A stretch of DNA of 64,000 nt from Paragonimus skrjabini miyazakii (lineage: Eukaryota; Platyhelminthes; Trematoda; Plagiorchiida; Troglotrematidae): positions 134,763-198,762 of the forward strand of contig JTDE01000153.1 of NCBI GenBank assembly GCA_014338405.1. The letters run 5' to 3'. The notes beneath the pieces were generated by a model. That model searched no databases and was not told the origin of the DNA. It was given only the letters and a program-made list of their open reading frames with translations. A program made the translations under genes and the position numbers. Of this stretch, positions 12,226 to 23,720 are shown piece by piece. How positions within the stretch are numbered: position 1 is the first letter of the stretch; the number at the start of each line of letters is the position of its first letter.

Positions 12226-14406
12226 TGAGCCAAGTTAATGAAACTCTACAGTCCACTCTGGTTGGGTTGTTTACTTCTACCGACAGAGCATCAGTCGTAA
12301 CGCGTATTGTAGAATACTGCTGACGGTTGCAAACAAACTGCGAGGTGGCTCAGTTGAAAGGAGTAGCACGTTGTCAATAGACCCGTTACAGTTCAGTAGG
12401 TTTGTGTCATTTATAACTGAACACCACTCACCTTTCATTGCAATCTTCGTATTCAACTAAGTCGTTCGGCTGATGCACCTTGTCAATGAACACTAGACTC
12501 GAGTATGGTTCTTATTGGAGCTCATCAATAGTGCATATTCCTGTCCGGGCCGGAATTTGTACTCCAGCCCTCGTGTCCGTGCGACTAGCATGTTAAGCAC
12601 AGCCCGATCAGTCATATCCAAACGTTCAACGGCAACATCGTGTGAATGGCGTTCAGACTCCTTGATCATGTCAAACCGAGAAAAACAAAGAGGTTCTGCT
12701 GGCTCCAACCGATAACCCAGTAATGCGAAACTTCTCAGTTGGGCTGATGTGGCGGACCTTATGAAAACAAATGAACAGCGTACATAGTTTTGATTGAACT
12801 CCGAGGTTTAAGATTATTTCAAGTTGAACAAATACCCGCTCGTACGAGGATATGCACTACTGATGTGCTCTAGTAAGAGCGAAATCCGTGTCTGTTAATT
12901 CCTTAGGAAGTGAGCCATCCGAAAGGATCGTTTGAATGCAAAGACTACGACCGCTTAAATGAGAGTTGTATAAGTGCGTTCCTAAACCCTGTAGTTGGCT
13001 TTTCTTTCAGAGGGGCATGCATTATCTAGGACGAGGGGAAGCAATATTTCTGTCACAACCAGCTTCACTCGGTTTTGATTTATGTGGTGGATAGTGACGA
13101 TAATCTAATTTTTGGCAGTGCACTAACTTGTCATATGCGGGCCAGCGAAACACGGGGAAATTTTCCCATCAATGACCTCAAACAAATGCACATGCACTTA
13201 GGCGCACTTAGTTAGCTGAATGGCTCAATGGGAAAATGATGGATAATTGATTACACGTATAGCTAACGAACCGTTAAAAATCCACTATTCTTTAATAGCC
13301 TTCTGTTTAAAAACAGTTGCTTATTAATAACAGTTAGTCGGCACGAGAACATTTATCGGTTTAAACAGAGTAGCTTTAGTTGGAGCGACTTTAGTGGATC
13401 ACCTAAGCCATTTCTTCGCCTCATAATTGATTGTCGGATGTCTAAGTTGTTATGATGAGACACGGTTAGTTGAAGTCTCATGCACTGATCGATCCTACGT
13501 GACAATCATTCACCTACTGACATTTTATGGGAAGGATTTCAATGAGGGCAGGTTTGGGATGGTCCACATCGATTCCCGAATATTGCGGGCGTACTATTAT
13601 GAACAAAGTAAATAAGCGTTTAAAACAAAAGAGATGCACGCTAATTATATACAGTAAGACCAATGAATGGTGGAGATAAATGCTAGGAATGGATCTCATT
13701 TATTTACTTTCGGTGGTGTCTTCTGCTAGTTCTATCAACGTTTACTTGAAATAGGAACAGTCTTAGCTCTCTGTCCGCGTTATCACAGAACAAGAAATAG
13801 GCTATTTATTGGTTGTTATCAAAAGTTACAAATTTATTCAATCGGTTAGCACCGTCTGCCTTGGAAGTCAATCCTCGAACTGGTATACACACACATACGT
13901 GGTTTTATTTATTTTGGGGGTAAATTTGTACGGTCAGTCCAATTAGTTTTGATCCATTCCACAATAGCCATACATATCACTTATAGGATATCAGAAAATT
14001 GCATAGAATCCACCTCTTGTGAAGTGACCACAATGCTACCATTTAGTTTACATGTACTTTTGTGTGCAGTTCAACTTTCCAAATATGTGCAATCGTTAAT
14101 TGCCAATCACTTTAGGTGCGTAACTGATCATGTGACCGCGTGGTCGCACTGTAGTTTTGTGGAACAGGTTGACAAAGGAAGCCTGCCTATCAAATGACTG
14201 TCACCCCTCAACTAATTGAACAACAGCGTAACTGTAGCAATTACAGCACTTACGTCACATGACGTCCCTCTGGTGTACAAATGCACATTAGGTAACCAAC
14301 AGGCCGTCAACCCACACAAAAAAGTGATCGCCCCAACCCCCTTTCGCCGGTGAGTAATAGAACCTTTGTTTATTTCAAACACAAATTGAACATCATTTAC
14401 TACTGA
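12226..14406. other. Probable intronic DNA with a possible low-copy repeat at 12510-12620
   Basis: At 12510-12620 the string 'agctcatcaatagtgcat' and the bases after it resemble 43846-43915. On the opposite strand 'tgtgcttaacatg' resembles 57860-57880. This suggests copies of an old interspersed repeat, possibly pol III derived, but the match is short. I see nothing else in the region. Confidence 0.3.
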
Positions 14407-15905
14407 TTGCAGCTTTCACAGTTTCGTAGACTTTACAATCAGTCCTTCTTGAAAAGAAGCACTATACTCGAGTTACGCTTTTGTCAAATTTTGGAGCAGC
14501 GTCATGTGTACCGCCGGCCAACAATTTCCGTATTTCTCGACTATAAAGGTGCATTCGATTCGGTGGATCGATCTACACTTTTAGAGTAGCTTAAACGCAG
14601 GGGTGTACCGACCAAGTATGTGAACATACTGTCGGCGCTTTACTCCCATACTTCTGCTCAGGTTAGGGTTTACGGTGAGCTGTCTGACAGCTTCAGCACC
14701 AGGAGCGGCGTTCGTCAAGGCTGTCCCTTTTCACCATTTTTGTTCAATTTCGTCATGGACGAAATAATGGAGGACTGTCTGCGACACTCAAATGGTGCTG
14801 GTTGGGACCTCCTACCTGGTGGAAGGCTGACTGATCTTGATTATACTGACAACTTTCAAGCGGCACAAGCAACGCTGAATGCAATTTCGCGTTCTGCTAT
14901 GTACTTCGGAATGCGCTTTGCAGCCTCGAAGTGCAAAGTGCTTCTGCAAGATTGCTGTGATTACGTAGGTTTAGCGTTAGATAATGAAGTCATGAAAGTT
15001 GTTGACCGGTTTGTATACCTGCGAAGCTGTATCAGCGGGGGCGGCGGAGGTGTAGAGAATGAAATAGAGGCGTGTAGTTCCAAGGTTAGAGCGGTGTTTA
15101 CTAATCTGAGGCACTTATGGCGAAGCTTAAGGGTCGCGTATTTCAGACAATAGTGAGGGCTGTATTACTATACGTTAGCGAAACCTGGCCACTCAGGATA
15201 GAAGACTTAAACCGTCTTCAGGTATTTGATCACCGATGTCTGCGTTCAATCGCTCGTATCGGATGGCACCAACGATGAGCAACGAGGAGGTTAGGAAGCG
15301 GGCGTTTGGCACTGACTGTCAAACGAGTTCTTTTATACAGTCACTATATTTGCACAGACTTAGATGGTTAGGTCATGTACTAAGGATACCAGCTAGTCGT
15401 TTGCCACACCGAGCACTGTTTGCTGACGCTTCGGCCGATTGGCGTAAGGTGCGAGGTGGACAGATGATGACCTGGCGTAGACAAATAAATCGTTCATGAA
15501 GGCGTTGGGCACTGTAGATCGGGTTCGTCTCCCGGGCTGGAGCCCTCGCGACTCAGAGAGTCGGTGGCTTGAAACTTTAGGTGAGATGGCGGGTAACCGA
15601 GCTCAGTGGCGTGAATGTTGTCGTTATTTGGTCGGGTTGTCTGTGAAGTGAGTGCACTTAATGACGCGGGACAGTGAAAGCCGCAAGGAAGCTGTCTTGC
15701 TGATGACGCCTAACTTTCACTTACAGTTCGGTTGTTTGTTTGCAAGGCGTGGGCACCTGGATGTTGTATGTTTGAATGTAGACGTAGCTATTTTTTTAGG
15801 GGTTAGGTCCCTTCCCCTATACAGGGTTTGCTTTTTCTTCATTGTGGTTGTGTGGCAGTTAAACATCAGTGTGAACCACTGATGTACTGCTGTCTATGAT
15901 GATGG
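14407..15905 (+). mobile_element. 5'-truncated RTE/SR2-like LINE: reverse transcriptase, C-terminal region and 3' UTR
   Basis: Plus-strand frames carry the reverse-transcriptase blocks in order. These are VFLDYKGAFDSVDR (domain A), a stop, then SGVRQGCPFSPFLFNF (domain B), LTDLDYTDNF (domain C, where YADD has become YTDN, 14842-14853), and FAASKCKVLLQD. Sequence appears to be missing directly after domain C. A frame change near 15230 leads to the C-terminal block LRWLGHVLR and the end GGQMMTWRR. The 3' UTR (about 15500-15905) matches the 3' half of the copy at 3797-5056 and ends in a GATGATG tail. The 5' end falls within the RT, as expected of incomplete reverse transcription. Stops, frame changes and the catalytic substitution mean it is dead. 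Confidence 0.88.
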
Positions 15906-16307
15906 GTTCTAGTCCCGCCCATGGCAAGAATATCCACTACCAATACTTTCTTGCGTTCGAATTTAGTAAGGATTAAGCTTAGTGCATCTAAATTCTTTTT
16001 GATAATGTACTTATGGTTGACATTAAGCAAGCTTGTGCTTATGTGCTGTCTTTTAGGCGTCACTGGTATTTGTAATGAGTGGTTGAGAGATCCGCCCATA
16101 ATCGGGTCACAGAAGTTGAGGTTGGGGTTACTGGTGTGACCTAACTTCAACCCCGTTTTTTATGACACAGTTGTGAGCGGATCTTTAAACCACTGGTCAC
16201 GATAACTAGCGTCGCGTCGTTTGAGTGGCAAAACCAATTTGTTTTAAATTCTGTATCTTATTATACGGACCAATGGAAGTTTTCTTAATACTGATTTATT
16301 TTTTTAG
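15906..16307 (+). other. Intron end upstream of ELAV exon
   Basis: This stretch ends in a T-rich tract and AG at 16306-16307 ('gatttatttttttag'), the splice acceptor of the next exon. I see no gene in it. Confidence 0.6.
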
Positions 16308-16615
16308 GTGCATCTCGTGGAGTTGGATTCATTCGATTCGATCAGCGCGTGGAGGCGGAGAGAGCTATCAAACAACTGAATGGCATCGTCCCCGAGAACG
16401 GCACGGAACCCATCACTGTCAAACTTGCGAATTCTCCGGCTGCTGCTGCGGCGGCGGCAGCAGCTGCTTCTACCTCTTCCGCTGGTAACACGAATGGTAT
16501 AAGGTTTCACTTAAACGGTCTACCATCCAGCGAATTCGGTCTGGTGGATGAAACCGTCTTTTCGAACAAACCGAATCAAGCCGCGCTTACAACTACCATG
16601 ATGCTTCTGCAACAG
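16308..16615 (+). CDS. ELAV/Hu-like RNA-binding protein, exon with second half of RRM2 and start of hinge
   Basis: After the acceptor AG at 16306-16307 the frame (first complete codon at 16310) reads ASRGVGFIRFDQRVEAERAI, then EPITVKLAN. This is the RNP1 strand and final helix and strand of the second RNA-recognition motif of ELAV/Hu proteins, which bind U-rich RNA and control splicing, stability and translation. The exon begins with two bases of a split Gly codon, at the position where known ELAV genes also have an intron. After residue 43 the RRM ends. The hinge starts with a run of about ten Ala, a Ser/Thr-rich part and an unfamiliar stretch ending in MMLLQQ. The donor is CAG|GTCTGT at 16615/16616, phase 0. 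The upstream exons with RRM1 and the start of RRM2 are not visible. Assignment to the family is firm. The orthologue within it (ELAV, RBP9, FNE) is not decided. Confidence 0.93.
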
Positions 16616-16897
16616 GTCTGTTCTGGTTTTGTCTGGTGTTAGTCGCATGGCGGGACACACTATTTTGAATAACATTCTGGTTACTTTCACTACATTTTTT
16701 CTTCGTTACTTTGTTCGTTTCACACGTTGCCCTTTCGTCCATCAATTTACGATTACCAAGAATCAACATTGATTTTGATAGGTGGATCCACTTTACCGGA
16801 CTAGTTAGACACTCTGTGGAATACCACCTAACCCAGATCCTATCTTTTAGCTACGCTTTCCATTTTTATCATTCTTGCATCTAGGCGGCCTCACAAG

Positions 16898-17256
16898 CAG
16901 CCGATCCACTTAGTCCGATTCTTACCATCTCCCTACCAGTACCCTCATCCACGAATGATGCGACAAAACTACTTAACACGTCAATTGAACCCCGTTACCA
17001 GGCGTCTGTTTGCGGCAGCAGCCGCTGCTTTGCAACAGCAACAACAACAGCAACAGCAGTCGGGCCCTCAACCACATCTCTTAACCCAATCAACAGCATC
17101 AGGCACGCAACGCAACCCCGTTCGCATGACCCACCCGCTATGCTCGGTAGCGCCTAGTGCAAATCCTGTTGTGCCAAATTTGTTCTCTACACAGGCCAAC
17201 CTGTTCCCAGCCCTGGCCACGCACTCACAACCGCCGTTTCTTTATCCACGTTATCG
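16898..17256 (+). CDS. ELAV/Hu-like protein, hinge exon with poly-Ala and poly-Gln
   Basis: This exon lies wholly in the hinge between RRM2 and RRM3. It reads through SPYQYPHPRMMRQNY, LFAAAAAAL, nine Gln, then a Ser/Thr/Pro-rich part ending FLYPRY. The donor is TCG|GTAAGT at 17256/17257, in phase 2, which matches the next exon. The acceptor is ambiguous. The tandem AAG-CAG at 16895-16900 gives starts at 16898 or 16901, both in frame with the previous exon and differing by one Gln. A CTAG at 16881-16884 is closer to the pyrimidine tract, but using it would shift the frame and end translation near 17157. The frame and phase, not homology, support this exon, as hinges are poorly conserved. The intron before it is only about 282 bases. 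Confidence 0.8.
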
Positions 17257-20200
17257 GTAAGTGTTGACTGTATGAGTTGGTGACACCGGTATCCCGGTTA
17301 AGTGTGTTTCTCGTTAATCTGAGTAAGGATATTTCGGTGCATTTTTCAGCCCGTCTCTTTTTTCTCTACGAGTCCATTTGAATGAACAATATTTTCACCA
17401 CATTTGTCCACCCACCTTATGTTAGTTTTCCTCTACTTCACATGGCTACAGTTTACTTTGAATCGTTGTTTTAAACCCGCCATAAAGGTTGTTGGTTAAC
17501 TGAACGTCCAGTGGATTAGATTCACCTAACTCATCGGTTCCGCGATAAGTATTATCCGTACTCATGACGACACAACAGTATCGTATAATGTTTATGCTGT
17601 CATCAAATGACCTGAACCTCCGCGAATTTTTGATGATTAACTAACTTCCATGCAAATGCTTCAAGCGAAACTAGTCTCTCGGCAGTTGTAAAATATATCC
17701 CTTATTCTGCGTTTCTCGGTTGGTGAAATGTTCGAAAATGATGCTATTGCCAAACAATCAAATGTGTTTCATACTTTCACACGTTACCATCAGAATACTC
17801 AATTTTTCTTGGTAAAACATTTTTTTACTTTTTACTTTTTTTGCGGTCAACTTCGTTTTCAATGTGAATTCTTCAGAATAAAGATACAAATGATTTTCGA
17901 ACTGGGGTATTAGAGACTCCCTAGTACCATGCGAAGTTGGTGTCATTTTGGGACCAAGCATATGGTTACTGTGATATCGTGTCAGTTGTTCCAACGACGG
18001 TAAGCCGTGCGAACTCGAACACTTGAACAAAAGACTGTGTAAAACGGTACATCAGTTAAGATGCTACATCTATACTAAATCTGTGATTCCAGTTGGCCGA
18101 ACGGGTTAAAAATGTTTCACTGCTCCTCTGTAGTCAACCAGGCAGAAATGATGTTTGTGTATTCTCCTTGTCAGTTGTCTTGTTATGTACCCGATGTATT
18201 CCGCTCTATGGGAATAAGCAGGAGTAAATAAAAATTGAGGTAACACCGTCACTTTTGATTGACGGCTTAGAGGTTAGTTATACTAATACTAACTGTACAT
18301 CCAAAGGATCAGCGATACACCTGAGCTTTCAACTTTATGCGGGAAATTCATATGAACCATTTATCAGTCGACAGGATTCAAGGTCCCGAGCCTGTGGTCG
18401 TTGCATAATACGGGCTGTGGATTTGCCATGACATCCATTAGCACGGATCGTTTCAGATAAAAGTTTGAGCCCTCCATCTAGCTTGTATTCTATGTAAATT
18501 TTTGTACAATTGATTGTACTAACTGAATATCCATGTGCACCTCCTATGCGTACCCCGTTGAACTGATCCGTCGGGACATTTCAGTAGCGCAACCTCAAAA
18601 GATCCTAGTTTTTCACCTTGTGGTATTTCACTTGTGAATTTAGGTTTTTTTTGGCTGTTTTAATGCACGACAACCGGAATCAGAATCAGTGCTGACATGA
18701 GTGTGTGTGTGTTACACAAAAGTGTTTATATATCACTAGTACACAGTAGAACATTCGATTAATTTTATTTGACTCGTCTCTTCAGTCATCCCCCAGGAAG
18801 TTGTCATCCAGCTGTGAACACAGCGGTGAGATTGTTACGACCCCATTCGACTGGCGACAGATTATTTTGTCAATTTCAAGTTGTTTATCCTCCTGTGTAC
18901 TTATTTAGATGTTTATTCACTAGCCAAAAAACACATGACGAATTTGTTATGCGTAAAATCGGTCCTAGCGACCTACCAGCCTTGGTAGTGTTGAGCCTGT
19001 TGGTCGCATCCGCAAATGTAAACTATGGGACAAACTATTTTTGGTATCCCCTTCCAAATTTATTGATACGGCGTTTTTAACATGACCGTACCACCAGATA
19101 AATATAGTGATGCCTAAATCACTACAGCAAATCAGGACACTTTTTGGCTTTGGCAAAGTTCTAAACTTTGTTCGACCCTAAGATTGTATCATTCAGCTAC
19201 TCAGGATATCATTCTTTTGAATTAGTGATGGGGCATGTCGCAAGGCGATTATGATAGATTATATTCAAAATTGTGTGGGCATGTGAGTGTGTGTGTGTGC
19301 TATGCTGTAGTCCAGGTCACGTAAACGTGTCGGTTCGGATCATGTGATTTTACTGGGTCGAAATTTATCTGTGGCCGGATGATTATGAATAAAGTTTGGC
19401 CTGATCGGTCCACCACGCCGTGTGCTGTCTCACGGTTTGTATGATGAACCGACCTATTGATTGGCTGATTGGATTGGATCGTTGGCGCGCCCACCCGGCA
19501 AGCTGCCACGCGTTCGCACACATTCATGCCTGCACGCACTGTTGTTCATCTGTGACCACTTGCCTGTACGCGACAAACGTCGGAGGCGATTACAGATCAT
19601 GCGCGCCACGCCCGCCGGCACGTGCTCGTATTCGCAGCGTGCGCATCACTGAGGTGGACAAATAGTTCATGTGGACACGGCTAAATCAGTTCGGACAAAC
19701 TCGCTCTTCAGTCAGTGATACCTTCTGATGTATAGATCCGGTTAAGGTAGAAAGGGTGAATAAAAGCTTTACTAACTAAAGTTAGTAAAGTATCAGACGG
19801 GGTCCGAAAAACTTCACACATGATTCAGTAGAACCTACTAGCTGTGTGGATTGCCAGGAACAATCGTGACAGAAGGTAGGACCGTCTACTGATCGGTCAC
19901 TGGTGCTCAATGTTACTTTTCTAGGTTCACATCGTCACACGGCCTGTCTAGTGCGGTCGGAAGGGCGTCAGCAGTATTGAAAGCTATCACGCGTATTCTC
20001 AAACAACACGAGTTTTACTCTACAGGATGCTTAATATACTATACCGAGCCATGTGTGAGCGGGATAATGTCAAGCCGCGTAAACCTGGACAGAACCAGTC
20101 GTAGTAACCGGCGCTTGAATCCGCAACACTGATTAACTGTTGTGTTTGTTATCATGATGCAATGTAACTTTAGAGTGTAGGAACATCATACGGAGCAGAA

Positions 20201-22134
20201 AACAGTTACTTCAACTGAGTAACAGTTTATTAATATACGCACGGCTCAGTGCATGCGCTGTTGACAATGTTAAAATTGTACTTTTTTCAAGGTAACGCTG
20301 TCCCTCTAATAATCACTTCACAGCTGCATCAAAGTTTGGGTTATACAACCCTGTTGGAAGTACACGTAAACGCTATAGTGGGATGAAACATTAACGGACT
20401 TAGATGGTTTAAGGTAACAAGAAACTGTTTGAGGTGAGGTTTTAATAGGGTTGTGTGTACAATATTTTAACATAAATAACCAATGACTGCTAGCTTTTCT
20501 TTCCGAAGAGTATCTGAAGCGATTAACTGAGTGGCTGTAACAGTGTGGTTAGTAAATTCCGTTGATTTGTACATTTATTTTATCGCCATCTATTTTGACT
20601 GGAATTAAGTAACACAGAATGAACCGTTTCTTATTGGTTTCATCTTAGATGGACTACTACTGGGGTCTAATTCCTCCGGGGTTCATTGTTTGTGGTAGAC
20701 GTTTCCGGGTTAGCCTGCCATAGTGACGGAAGGATGACTGCGTGCAAACACCACTACAGGTGGCTAGCTCTAGTTCTGCTCACACACCCCGTATTAAGTG
20801 TAAACTTGTGGGAGTAAGAGCGGTAGATGTGCAGGTGCAGTGAAACTGGTAAATGCTAAGTAGCCGAATGATAGGCTAGTGCAAAAGTGAAGACCTTTCA
20901 CTCTCTGAAACAAAATATACGGAGACTCAAATGGTACATTAAAACTTAAAAAGAAGGATACTAAAAACATAATGCCAGAAGAATTTCGATACGAGTGGAT
21001 ATCTTAGGGTACTCTATATAAGATTAGATACACAAACAAAATTTGACTTTGAAATGAGAAATAAGACAAAACTTTCAACTTGACATACACTAGCATAAGT
21101 AAACAACTAACGTAACAAATCACCGTAACTAAAGTTTCCGAAAAGGAGGGTGAATGGTTTATCCGAAGAATTGGTCTTTGGCTGATATGAATGTAAACAA
21201 AAGGTATAGATGCATATATCGTTGAGTTAGCCTACTTTCATATGACACACTTGTCGTCTCTTCCTTGACAGTGCCCAATGAATACGTTGACGATCTCCTA
21301 GTTCGAAACAGGCAGCCCATTCTCAGCGGCATTCGTCGCATTGCTATGTGGTCACTAAGACCTGTGGCACCGATAGTTTCTTAAATTCACGAATGTGTTA
21401 CGGTTGATGATTGACCATCCGTTTGTCTATCCGATCACCTTCCTCGGTGCAGTCCGTTTCAAGTCTACGCTCCCCTATAATATAAGGTCGAAATTACAAC
21501 GCGGACGATTTGAATAACATTCTGACAACGTGGCTTTTGACCGCCAAGATTTCGTTTGCTTGAACATAGCTGCTTCTTGATCCGCTCCTCAGTTACCGGC
21601 GGACCGTCCCAATCAACGAGGTTGGTTGAGCATCAGTATGGGTCCAATCCCATCCGTGTCTATTTGGCGAATTACTCTAGTGTTCAAAACTATGCGCAGT
21701 CACTGAATACCCAAAATCACTAAACATTTTAGGTGAAAGCGGTTGAGATACCACACTTCCTTGATGGGGTGTCCACGTTTCACTGAGGTGAAACAGCATA
21801 AACGGCGATGTTGGGCAAGCAACCCGGTTTTCATCTTCGGGTTGCGGTTCATTGAGACGCGTTGTTCATTACGTCACAAAGCCATCAAGTCTTGTAATTC
21901 CTGGTCCATGGAAAGACCTTATGAAAAGTTATTGCCGAAATGACAGAAGCATGCGCAGCTATCCACATAATCTCCACTGATGCCGATTCTAGGTGTAGGC
22001 CAAACAAGTCCTCTGGGCAAAGGGTGAATAATAATGTATTGTCATCTAAACCAAACACCACCGTCGCAAAAGCTGAGGTCATTCTCCGCGGTTTTTCTTC
22101 ACTGTTGACAGATAGTTCACTGTCATCTTCAAGC
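17257..22134 (+). other. Start of the 30-kb intron, no gene recognised
   Basis: It begins with a consensus GTAAGT donor. I see AT-rich sequence, a GT-rich stretch near 19285, a perfect short palindrome at 19767-19790, and no recognisable exon. A cryptic microexon cannot be excluded by eye. Confidence 0.6.
19767..19790. repeat. Perfect 11-bp inverted repeat with 2-base spacer
   Basis: CTTTACTAACT is followed by AA and then its exact reverse complement. Its function is unknown. It may be a remnant of a small DNA transposon or chance. Confidence 0.8.
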
Positions 22135-23720
22135 AATAAAATCTTTAATATTCAGAAGACGACCATTCATGCAGCGTCCTATTTGACCACTGCCCCCCCC
22201 CCCCCGAGTTCTGAATAACAACTGCCAGCCTTGTAGACAAGTACGTGTAAAACAGGGCTGGAGCCAAGACAAAACCCTAATATATACCGACAGGAATACC
22301 GTAATTATCAAAGGTAACTCTACAGGAACGCACATTCACCTTTATACCTGGATGTGGTATCTCAATCAAATCAATGAAGTTACGTGGACATCCAATTATA
22401 TCATGCACCGTCTGCTGTGTTTCAGAGATCATGGAATCAAGCGCCTCAATGAAATCCACAAAGAGAGCATACCGATGCTGGTTGCGTTCGCGACAGCCTG
22501 CTTGGAGATGGTGTGCAAAAAACACAGAATCAATCGTACTGTAACTGACCCAGAATCCACGTTGCTTCGCGGGAACGTTCATCTGCAAGATTTTTAGATT
22601 AAATCTGATAGGCAGGATTCCAGCTAGAAACCTATCAGCGTAGCTCAGCTGACCACGTCGTCAATAAATTTCGGTGCTGTGCTTTTTCCCCTTTTCTGTA
22701 AATGTGGGTACAATTAGAATATCTTTGAAAATTTGCGGTACTCTTTACTGTTCTCGGATGCGGTGAACTAGCTGCAGCAAGACACGTTTCAAATGTGGAC
22801 GGAGGCGCTTCAGAAATCCCCTGGTTACTCATTTCCACCCGCATTGCTTTCGTTTCGCAGTTGTTTAGTGGCTCACTGAATTACGGCCAGCTCCGGGGCG
22901 AGATGAAGTATCTATTTGATGGCTTACTGTTATACATTATTTGCCGTCTTCCAGCAAGTGGTAGTAGATCGATTTATTAGGCTGCCAAGGTTTTGCACTA
23001 AATCCGAATGATATCTTTCGTTTATCTGTAATAATGTTTTAGTAAACTAGACAGTAGACCAGAATTATCCTTAAATAAGCCATGGGACTCATTCTGTTTT
23101 CAGTGGTCAACATAGCCGTCATGAACTCATCCCATGTTTCTTACCAGCCGTCCTTGAATCCTCGAAGATGTTTGTTGGGTTGATGGCAAGTGCTGTATAA
23201 TGTTTTTTTTCTTTCTCTCACTGGCTGGGTCCACACTGGATGCAGCGGATAATTTATTCTTCTTTCGTACCAGAGCTGAGATGATTACACCATTGTTGAC
23301 AAACCATTCTGGCGTATTTTTTGGCAGTGGGAATCGATTGTTTAGAACAGCGCTGCCGCGATCTGCTACCCGAGAGTTTGCTGTATGCCGTCAGGGGTGG
23401 TGGATGGGGATGAGTCGTTGAGATGATCGGTAGCTGGATGTAGGAATAAAGTCCGTGTCTTTGAATTTTCCAGGTGGCTATCATCCAGCCTTGGTCGCTG
23501 ATCAGCTGATCTACCACAGGTGGACTTACAGATGCGAATACACAACTTGGTCCCCACCAGCTTATGATCCGTGCTGTATTCGGTCCTGCATTTCATGTGT
23601 GTGAGATATATTTCGCGAATGTCGCGCTGTCCTACAATTACTTAATCCAACAAATACTGATGATCTCATCGTAGGTTAGCACGGGTCACGATATCGTTAA
23701 CCTATAGCTACAGACGAGAC
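22135..23720 (-). mobile_element. Decayed non-LTR retrotransposon: endonuclease end, linker and RT start
   Basis: On the minus strand, 23660-23500 encodes the end of an endonuclease (VIVGQRDIREI, then STDHKLVGTKL, the His-containing terminal motif). A linker with RPRLDDSHLENSKTR follows. Near 22740-22640 a broken frame resembles the sequence before RT domain A (VPQIFKDILIVP-like). The frame at 22588-22277 then gives WVSYSTIDSVFFAHHLQ, ALFVDFIEALDSM (domain A) and, after a stop, GFVLAPALF (domain B). The domain order is that of RTE-type LINEs, but the RT resembles a different branch from the SR2-like copies elsewhere in the window. Multiple stops and frameshifts are present. A run of 13 C lies at 22193-22205, just beyond domain B. 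No downstream RT blocks were found. Confidence 0.7.

Noticed and set aside
16304..16510. Minus-strand open frame opposite the ELAV exon
   Set aside because: It is the shadow of the GC-rich coding exon on the plus strand.
22193..22205. Run of 13 C as a regulatory element
   Set aside because: Homopolymer runs are common replication or assembly artefacts, and nothing nearby gives it a role.
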